Shown here piece by piece: positions 56,601-64,000 of a DNA stretch of 64,000 bases. Source of the stretch: Tragulus kanchil (taxonomy: Eukaryota > Chordata > Mammalia > Artiodactyla > Tragulidae); contig JAIOJX010000004.1 in assembly GCA_022376925.1 (NCBI GenBank), positions 177,659,501 to 177,723,500 of the forward strand, in the 5' to 3' direction. The first letter of the stretch is position 1. Each line of letters begins with the position of its first letter. The translations under genes were made by a program, and so were the position numbers. The notes under the pieces were generated by a model. That model was given only the letters and a program-made list of their open reading frames with translations. It did no database searches and had not been told where the DNA came from.

Positions 56601-57780
56601 GGTCCTCACACAGGAGGGGCTGGGGCCCTGATGGCCGCGTCCCCGGCACCGCACCCTCAGGCTCCCCTCCCCACCCAGGGGGCGAGGCCGCCGAGCCTGG
56701 CCGGGCCGCGGTCGGCCTGGGGCCCTGGGTGGGCACGCTGGCCCCCAAGCTCAGCCCCGCACCTCTCCGCCCGGAGGGAGGTGGGCGAGCCTGGCTCTGC
56801 GGCGCCTGCTTATCACGCCCTGGGCTCGCTCGCATCGCCCTCGGAGCCCCAGCGCTCTTCTGCACAGACTGGACCGAAGGACGGCACCTGCAGCCGCGGC
56901 GACGCGGGGACACGCGGCGCCCAGCACCCCGACGCACAGCCGCTGCTCGGGAAGCACCAGGCGACTGGCGGGCGTCCTCGTGGCTTCTGGAGGTCGCTGC
57001 GAATCTCTGGTGACCGAGGGCCGCATGACGCTGCTGCCAGCCAGCCGCTACGGCCGCGGAGAAGGACAACCTCGCGCGGCTGGCCGCCCCCCACGCCCGC
57101 TGAGGCTGGCGGCAGCAGCAGGGCGCCAGCGCCTAGAGGCGGGGACCCGGCTGCCGCCCAGAGGCCGGGCAGAGTGCGAGGCGGGGGTCTGCAGCGGGGA
57201 GAAAGGCGCTTTCTCTGGCGGGAGGGCGACGGGGCCTGGGACGACGGCGCTCAAGGGCAGCTCCCTTCCCGACCTCGGCTCGCCCCGCGTTCCTCAGTCC
57301 CTCCAGCCACCGAGCGCCACCGCGGGCAGGCACGGCTCTAAGGGCTGAGACAAAACAGTGAACGGTGAACGTCCCCGCCGTGACATCACAACAGAGAATC
57401 AGACAATGAACACGCGAACAGCGGGAGACGGTGCTACCCAAGTCCGCTGAGGGTCAAGCTGGGGCGCTGTCGGGAGCGAGGGGCCACGGAGCCGACCCGG
57501 TCAGGAAAAGCTCGCTGAGAAGAAGGGGACCTTCACGCGAGGAGCACACGGAGCACGTGGAAGGCCAGCTCCCGCGGCTCCCGAGGGAAGAGGATCCAGG
57601 CAGCAGGAGCACGGAAGAGACGCGGCAGCCGCTGCAGGGCGCAGGGGCTCCGGAGGGCCTCCCGCGCGGGGAGAGGCGGCTCCACTCGCCCGCAGGCGCG
57701 GCCGGAGCTGCGGAGGCCCCATGGACTCGGGGTGTGGCAGCTCTCCTGGCTGCTGCACAGAGCCGACTGCAGGGCGGGAG
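56600..57780. promoter_or_regulatory. CpG-rich block, candidate SGSM3 promoter
   Basis: About 1.1 kb with dense CG dinucleotides by eye (for example around 56880-56940 and 57040-57170), in a region otherwise of moderate composition and upstream of the minus-strand gene SGSM3. No TATA box or 5' exon was identified, so promoter function is inference. Confidence 0.45.
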
Positions 57781-58120
57781 GCCGTGACGGGGTGGGAATG
57801 ATGCTGGCTTTGCCACCGCAGGGACAGCGGGGACAGGGCAAACTCTGGACACATGTTACAGTCTCTGCGATTACACACAAGCCGTTTCTTGCGCCAACTG
57901 CCCCAGTGCCTGGGTTCCCAGCGGGAGCCGGAAGTAGTATCGCTCGTCTGGGCAGGCAGGTTTTTCCAGCCTCTGGTCGCTATGGAAACTTTCCAGAAAG
58001 GAGCCATCAGGGAGCTGGCTGAAGCAGCCATGGCGGTGGCCCTGCTGTTGCCACAAGCGTACTGAGAGGCAGAGACTTTTGCAAAACAAGGAATATACTG
58101 GAGGCTGCTTAAAACACTGG

Positions 58121-58351
58121 TTTTTTTTTTTTTTGGCCACTTCAATTGATCTTTCATTCACTTATCTTTTTTGTTCTTTGGCCTGTGCGGGCCTCGCCTC
58201 GCAGTGGCCTCTCTTGCTGCAGAGCACCGGCTCTAGGCGCACAGAGCACCGGCTCTGTAGTTGGGACACATCGGTTCAGGCCAGGGATTGAACCGGCACC
58301 CCTTGCACTGCAAGGCGGTGTCCTTACCCACTGGACCACCAGGGAAGCCCA
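58121..58351 (-). mobile_element. CHR-2-type SINE
   Basis: T12 (tail) then the reverse of a CHR element ending ACCACCAGGGAAGCCCA. Contains a short internal duplication of AGAGCACCGGCTCT. Confidence 0.85.
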
Positions 58352-58869
58352 CGACACTGTTATCTTTAAAATTCTTAAAAATACCTTTTGATTCAGTTAG
58401 AAACTTACAGAAATAATTCAATAGAAGCAGAAAGATATGTGCTTGAAAAGGTCTACTTTCACATCATCTATACAACAAAACACGAGAACAATTTACACGT
58501 CAAGCATTATGGGTATTAGTCAAACACGGCTATGAGTCAAGTCTGACACGGTAAAATGTGAGACAACCATTTCATGGTCCAGTTATGGACTTACGCGTCC
58601 AAGATGGAGTTACAGGACTGGATTTACTTTGCCAACCTGAACAACTAAAAAGCCAGATACACCTTAAGCGATGGGTTGCAAACACTGGATGAGAGGCAGC
58701 ACAGGCCAGCGAAGCCGGGGAGGGAGAACAAGCCGGGGAGAGGCGGACAACCTAGCTGAGTCCTGTGACTGCCAGTTACCATCGACGGAGTCCTCGGACA
58801 GGACTGGGCACCAGAGAGGGCCAAGGAGCTGTGGAGAGCTCAAAGCGGCCAAGGCAGCCTGAACTCCAG

Positions 58870-59110
58870 AAATCTGCAGACAGTACCCTCAAAACTTCAT
58901 AGGAGAGAGAGAGACACAGAGAGAAAACTACCCAAGATTGGGTGTGTGTGTGTCTGTGTGTGTGAAATCTACAGACAGCACCCTCAAAGCTTCATAGGAG
59001 AGAGAGAGAGAGAGAGACAGAGAGAAAACTACCCAAGATCGGGTGGGTGGGTGTGTGTGTGGGTGGGTGGGTGGGGGTGTGTGCACGTGTGTAAACTACC
59101 CAAGGTTGGG
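58870..59110. repeat. Low-complexity tandem repeat, about 95 bp unit, with GA and GT runs
   Basis: Two units start AAATCTGCAGACAG (58870) and AAATCTACAGACAG (58965); each has a GA-rich run, the phrase GAAAACTACCCAAGAT and a GT/GGGT run. A third partial ACTACCCAAGGTTGGG ends the array. Confidence 0.8.
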
Positions 59111-59275
59111 AAGAGGGCCACCTGCAAGGAACAATATCTGAAGCTTACCCTACTGAGTCGCTATGATTGTTTTCTCCTTTTCAGAAACCACAGAAGGCAA
59201 TTCATCTAGATTGTTAAGAATTTTTTATCTGTGTTCATAAAGGAGGCTTGATTATAGTTTTCTCTCCTGGTAACA

Positions 59276-59550
59276 TTTTTTTTGGCCACTTCTATTGGTC
59301 TTCCATTTATCCACTTTCATCCATCTTTGCTCTCTGGCCCATGTGGGCCTCCAGTTGCAGTGGCCTCTGTCGCTGCAGAGCACCGGCTCTGGGCACACGT
59401 ACCTGTGAGCTCCGGCTCGGTCATTGGACACATCGGTCCAGCCGCTCCGCGGCACGTGGGATCATCCCAGGCCAGGGATGGAACCCGCGCCCCTTGCACT
59501 GCAAGGCGGTGTCCTTACCCACTGGACCCACAAAAGATGTTCCAGGGAAG
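59276..59550 (-). mobile_element. CHR-2-type SINE with altered 5' end
   Basis: Reverse-oriented CHR element (CCACTTCTATTGGTCTTCCA, then TGCACTGCAAGGCGGTGTCC). Its expected terminus (ACTGGACCACCAGGGAAG) is interrupted by sequence that forms a palindrome with the downstream flank. Confidence 0.85.
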
Positions 59551-59574
59551 TCCCCTGGAACATCTTTTGTGGGT
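59526..59574. repeat. Perfect 22-bp inverted repeat
   Basis: Left arm 59526-59547, 5-nt loop AAGTC, right arm 59553-59574; all 22 positions pair. It lies across the boundary of the SINE at 59276-59550. Confidence 0.95.
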
Positions 59575-60639
59575 GTTTGGTATCATGATGCTATCTGCTT
59601 TACAGAGTGATTTGGGAAGTAGTCCCTCCTCTTCCTTTTTCAGGAAAAGTTTCTGTAGAAACTGGTATTATTTCTTCCTTAAATGTTGAGACAAAAATCA
59701 CTAATGAAGTCTCCTGTGCCTGGAGTTTCCTTCATGGAAAGGAAACTTCAACTACAATTTCGTTAACAGAAGTAAGAGGAATAAAGATAATCAGAATAGC
59801 CTTTGGTACGCTCTGATGGTTTGTGTACTTCTAAGGAATCTGTTCATTATCCAAGTTATTAAATTACTGGTAAAATTATGCAGAAGAAAAAACCAAACAA
59901 TAAATATAAAATACAACAAAAATCAATACAATAGAAAAAGAGAGAGAAAAATCAATGAAACCAAAATTTGTTCCTTTGAGATCAATAAAATCAAACTGAT
60001 CAGAAAATGAGAAGATACAGATTATCAATATTATCAGGAATGGAAGAAGATACATTACTACAGACCCTGTAGGTATTACAAAGATAATAAGAGAATATTA
60101 TGAACAACTTTTTCCAGTAAGTTCTACAATACAGAAAATCAAAACCATCATGACCAAGTGGAGTTTATCTTGGGAATGCAAGACTTGTTTAATATTTAAA
60201 AATCAAAGTATTTTTAAATACTTTGCATATCAACAGTCTGAAGAAGAATAACTATATGATGATCTCAATAGATGCAGAAGAAACATTTGACAGAAGTCAA
60301 CATTAATTCATGATAAACAAACAAAAAACCTTTCAGCAATCTAGAAATAGAGGAAGCTTCCTTAACCTAATAAAGTGCATCTACAAATATCCTACAGTTA
60401 ACATCATACTTAATGATAAATGCTTTCCCCCTAAGATTGTGAACAAGGAAAGGGTTCAACATAATTCCAATCAGAATCCCAGTAGGATATTTTGCAGAAA
60501 TTGATAAGTTGATTCTAAAAGTTAAATAGATAGGCAAAATAATAAAAATACTCAAAATATCAGTAATTTGGAAAAGCAGAAAGTTATCTGATTTCCTTTG
60601 TTAATATATTTTAAGTATCACTGCCATTTGAGGCGTTCA

Positions 60640-60967
60640 CTTTCTATTTATTTACTTATTCATTTATTTTTGGCTATTCTGGTTTTCACTGCTGCTGCAG
60701 ACTCCTCTCTAGTTGCAGAGTGGGGGCTACTCCCTAGTGGAGGTGAGCAGGCTTCTTGTTGCGCGGACTTCTCTTGCTGTGGAACTCGGACTCTAGGGTT
60801 CATGGGCTCCATAGTTGTGGCTCCGAGGCGCTAGAGCACAGGCCCCGTAGTTGTGGCTCATGGACTTGGCTGCTCCGCAGCATGTGGGATCTTCCCAGAT
60901 TAGGATTCGAACTGGTGTCTCCTGCACTGGCAGGCGAACTCTTTACCACTGAGCTACCAAGAAGCCC
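60640..60967 (-). mobile_element. CHR-2-type SINE inside L1
   Basis: Starts with a T-rich tail and TTGGCTATTCTGGTTTTCAC, ends AGCTACCAAGAAGCCCCA; splits the L1 body. Confidence 0.82.
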
Positions 60968-61004
60968 CACACTATCTGATTTCAATACTTATTACAAAGC
61001 TACT

Positions 61005-61057
61005 AGATTGGCCAAAAAGTTCATCTGAGTTTTTCTATGAACTTTTTGGCCAGCTCA
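61005..61057. mobile_element. Mariner-type miniature palindrome
   Basis: GATTGGCCAAAAAGTTCATC and its near reverse complement GAACTTTTTGGCCAGCTC: terminal repeats of the bovine mariner-type MITE with almost no interior. Confidence 0.75.
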
Positions 61058-61151
61058 ACACATGCAATACTGGTGACACTGGCGAAAGGGAGAGGCGCAG
61101 CTCAAAGGGTGAGAACAGGTGACTCAGAAACAGACCCATACACGGTCAGTT

Positions 61152-61196
61152 AAAGCTGTGAGCTAAAAAAAAAAAAAAAAAAAGCTGTGAGCTAAA
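61152..61196. mobile_element. Poly(A)-only insertion with target-site duplication
   Basis: AAAGCTGTGAGCTAAA occurs at 61152-61167 and 61181-61196; only A residues lie between. This is the footprint of a retroposition event truncated to its poly(A) tail. Confidence 0.7.
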
Positions 61197-61600
61197 CTTG
61201 TGTCTCCCCAAAAGATACGTTGAAGTCCCATCCCTCGGTACCTCAAATTTGGAGATAGGGTCTTTGCCAATTTAACCAACTTCAGATGACTTCATTAAGG
61301 TGAGCCTTTATCCCTTACGTCTGATGTCTTTATACGAAAAGGAAATTTGGACACAGATATATAGAGAGATGATATGAAGAGATGGGAAGCAGAGACTGGA
61401 ATTATGGCGTAGTAAACCAAAGAACGCCTGGGGTTACCAGACGTCGGAAGAAGCAAGGAAGGATCCTCGCCTACAGGTGTCAGAAGGCGCCCTGCTGGCA
61501 CCTTCACTTCATGCTCTGGCCTCCAAAACTGAGAGGCAGTATCACTAAGTCACCCAGTGTGTAATACTTTATTATGGCAGCCCTAGGAAAGTAATTAATT
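61197..61600 (+). mobile_element. Ancient MaLR-like LTR remnant
   Basis: GTGTCTCCCCAAAAGATACG, GGAAATTTGGACACAG, GGCCTCCAAAACTGAGAGGC and TTTATTATGGCAGCCCTAGG follow the common MLT1/MST-type LTR consensus. Family assignment is from memory; no internal retroviral region seen. Confidence 0.6.
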
Positions 61601-61693
61601 AAGTTTCAACAAAAATACAAATACAATTCAACAGAGAAAAGACAGACTTGTCAACCAATAGTCCTGGAAAAGTCAGTAGAAAACCTCTGAAAG

Positions 61694-61935
61694 AATGGAC
61701 GTCCCTGGTGGTCCAGTGGTGGAGAGTCCACCTGCTAATGCAGGGGACACAGGTTCAACCCCTGGTTAGAGAAGATCCCACAGGCTGTGGAGCAACTAAT
61801 CCCACATGCTACAACTACTGAAGCCTGTGTGCCTAGAGCCTGGGCTCTGCAATGAGAGAAGCCTGGGCTCCGCAACTAGAAAAAGTTCACACACAGCAAT
61901 GAAGACCCAGCACAGCCAAAATTTCTAATTATTAA
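61694..61935 (+). mobile_element. CHR-2-type SINE inside L1
   Basis: GGACGTCCCTGGTGGTCCAG start, AGGTTCAACCCCTGG, CAACTACTGAAGCCTGTGTG and GAAGACCCAGCACAGCC: full-length CHR-2 layout. Confidence 0.85.
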
Positions 61936-62669
61936 TTTCTAGAAGAAAACATAGGAAAAAATATTTGTCACCTTGGTTAGGCAAAGATTTCTTAGATATT
62001 ACGATAAAAGCAGGGTGTATAAAAGAACACATTTGATTAGACTATCAGAAGCCACATATGGTAGAAAATATGTTCACATCATACATTTGACAAAGAACAT
62101 GTATTCAGAATATAAGGAATCCTCAAAACTCAGTAAGCTGGAAACAATCAACCCAATCAAAAAAAGAAAATGGGCAAAAGATCTGAACAGAAGCATTACC
62201 AAAGAAGATACACAGATGACACTCAAAAAGACACTCAACACTGTTAGTTAAAAAGGAATGCAAATTAAGACCACAATAAGATGTTACCACACACACATTA
62301 AATGGCTACAATTAAAAAACAAAATACCACCACCTGACAGTATCAAGTGCTGATGAGGATTCACACACTGCTGGAGGGAATGCAAAACGGTAGCAGTTAC
62401 GGGAGAGGGTTTGGCAGTTTCTTATTAAGTTAGACATATACTTTATGATCCAACACAACAAACCCATTCCTAGGTGTGTTTACCTAAGGGAAATTAAACT
62501 TCCGTTTACATAAAAATCTGTGTGTAAATGTTTGTGGCAGCTGCGATTGCCGGAATCTGAAAACTCAAATATCCTTTAACTGGTGAATGGATGGACAGAG
62601 CTGCGGTACATCTATGTAATGAACTACTACTCAGCAAAACAAAGGCCACTGAAGATCAGCACAGATGAA

Positions 62670-63320
62670 TTTTCTTTATTTTTAAATTTATTCTTACAGT
62701 AGATCCTTGTTGGTTATCTATTTTAAATACAGCAGTGTGTACATATTAATCCCAAACTCCAAATCTAATCCCTATTCTCCAATTCCCCCATTCTCTAAGT
62801 ATGCAAGTTTGTTTCTGTTCTGTAAATAAGTTCATTTGTATCATTTTTTTTTAGATTCCACATATAAGTGATATCATGTACTTCTCTTTGAGTTAATTTC
62901 AGTTAGTATGATAATCTCGAGGTCCATCCATCCATGCTGCTGCAAACGACATTACTTCATTCTTTTTAAAGTACTCCACTGTGTGTATATAAACCACATC
63001 CTTACCCATTCATCTTTCCATGGACATTTAGGTTGCTTCTATGTCTTAGCTATTGTAAACAGTACTGCTATGAACACTGGGGTCCTAGGATCTTTTTCAA
63101 ATTAAGGTTTTCTCCAGGCATATTCTCCAGGAGTGGAAGTGCTGAATCATGTGGTAACTATCTTCAGTTTTTGAAAGGAACCTCCATACTGTTTTCCATA
63201 GGGGCTGTACCAATTTACATTCCCACCATCAGCGTAGGAGGGCTCCCTTTTCTCCACACCCTCTCCAGCATTTATTACTTGTAGCCTTTCTAATGATAGT
63301 CATTCTGACTGATCATCTCT
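62670..63320 (-). mobile_element. L1 3' end, antisense
   Basis: GTTTCTGTTCTGTAAATAAG, AGATTCCACATATAAGTGAT, GGTCCATCCATCCATGCTGC, CCTCCATACTGTTTTCCATA and CCCTCTCCAGCATTTATTAC are the antisense of the common L1 3' end. It abuts the plus-strand L1. Re-appears from about 63720 through duplication 12. Confidence 0.85.
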
Positions 63321-63631
63321 CTTTTCCTTTTCACTGTGTTCACGGGATTCTCAGGGAAAGAATACTGAAGTGGTTTGCCATTCCCTTCTCCAGCGGACCA
63401 CGTTCTGTCAGGCCCTGACTAGAAAGGACATGCCCTTCAGTTGCTCCATGGAGCTGGACGACACGCTGGTGTCCCATCTGTCCCACTGCTGGTCCTCGTT
63501 GAGTGTGTAAACCTTCCCCAGCTGCTAGGTGTCGGTCAGCATGCTGCCCACGTTTTTCCAGTAGTCATGTAAGGATGTGAGAGTTAGACCGTAAAGACGA
63601 CTCAGTGCCAAAGAGGTGATGCCTTTGAACT
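63321..63631 (+). mobile_element. BovB LINE fragment
   Basis: GAATACTGAAGTGGTTTGCC, TTCTCCAGCGGACCACG, CCAGTAGTCATGTAAGGATG and GCCTTTGAACTGTG match the BovB 3' half. The element is cut off abruptly at the junction of duplication 12. Confidence 0.75.
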
Positions 63632-64000
63632 GTGAATGGATGGACAGAGCTGGTACATCTATGTAATGAACTACTACTCAGCAAAACAAAGGCCACTGAA
63701 GATCAGCACAGATGAATTTTCTTTATTTTTAAATTTATTCTTACAGTAGATCCTTGTTGGTTATCTATTTTAAATACAGCAGTGTGTACATATTAATCCC
63801 AAACTCCAAATCTAATCCCTATTCTCCAATTCCCCCATTCTCTAAGTATGCAAGTTTGTTTCTGTTCTGTAAATAAGTTCATTTGTATCATTTTTTTTTA
63901 GATTCCACATATAAGTGATATCATGTACTTCTCTTTGAGTTAATTTCAGTTAGTATGATAATCTCGAGGTCCATCCATCCATGCTGCTGCAAACGACATT

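Larger units (their letters stand above)
59880..62665 (+). mobile_element. Decayed L1 ORF2 body interrupted by younger insertions
   Basis: ORF2-like phrases run in order on the plus strand: AAAATTTGTTCCTTTGAGAT, AATAGATGCAGAAGAAACAT, TACAAAGCTACTAG, ACAGACCCATACACGGTCAG, TTTCAACAAAAATACAAATA, GGGCAAAAGATCTGAACAGA, CTCAGCAAAACAAAGG. Between them sit a CHR SINE, a mariner-type palindrome, a poly(A) insertion, a MaLR-like LTR and a second CHR SINE. Coding capacity is destroyed. Confidence 0.8.
62583..64000. repeat. Tandem duplication 12, offset 1049-1047 bp, runs off the window
   Basis: 63632-64000 repeats 62583-62953; one 2-nt difference near the start of the right copy. The end lies beyond the window. 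Confidence 0.93.

Noticed and set aside
56631..57341. Open frames in the CpG block as a new gene
   Set aside because: Several overlapping frames on both strands in GC-rich DNA, no similarity recognised, no splice structure.
58000..64000. A coding gene such as ADSL in the right end
   Set aside because: ADSL is the expected neighbour from human gene order, but I see only transposon sequence here and no recognisable exon.

Overview
This is mammalian nuclear DNA from a ruminant, most likely a bovid. The evidence is several CHR-type tRNA-derived SINEs, BOV-A2-type SINEs, a BovB LINE fragment, old L1, MIR, Tigger and MaLR remnants, and two vertebrate genes with canonical GT/AG introns. I cannot name the species. 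There is no prokaryotic, viral or CRISPR content beyond ancient transposon and LTR remnants.

Layout. Positions 1 to about 22,983 are read as upstream intron of MRTFA (MKL1, myocardin-related transcription factor A), with only repeats recognised. Positions 22,984-44,269 carry the plus-strand MRTFA coding exons from the first RPEL-region exon to the stop codon; the initiator exon is not seen and is presumed to lie beyond the left edge. The 3' UTR runs to a poly(A) signal at 45,075. SGSM3 (a TBC/SH3/RUN Rab-GAP-like protein) follows on the minus strand, tail to tail: poly(A) signal at about 45,249, stop at 45,603, twenty coding exons up to 53,853. Its first coding exon was not found. A CpG-rich block at 56.6-57.8 kb is a candidate promoter. 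From 58 kb to the right edge there is a nested stack of transposable elements and no recognisable gene.

The most conspicuous feature is twelve direct tandem duplications, each with a period of about 1.03-1.16 kb, scattered over the whole window regardless of gene structure. They duplicate MRTFA exons 2 and 4 and part of exon 8, and SGSM3 exons 4 and 5 plus part of 3. Copies are nearly identical; the junctions carry 0-27 nt of filler that often looks like a degraded version of the flank, and mismatches cluster at copy ends. I read these as unmerged contig-end overlaps (assembly artefacts) rather than biology. One copy of each exon gives intact MRTFA and SGSM3 reading frames.

The best biological candidate is different: inside MRTFA exon 8 a 204-nt (68-codon) in-frame unit is present about 2.9 times, where the human protein as I recall it has one. 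It multiplies Val-Lys-x-Glu SUMO-consensus sites next to the coiled coil. I found no evidence of an undescribed multi-gene system.
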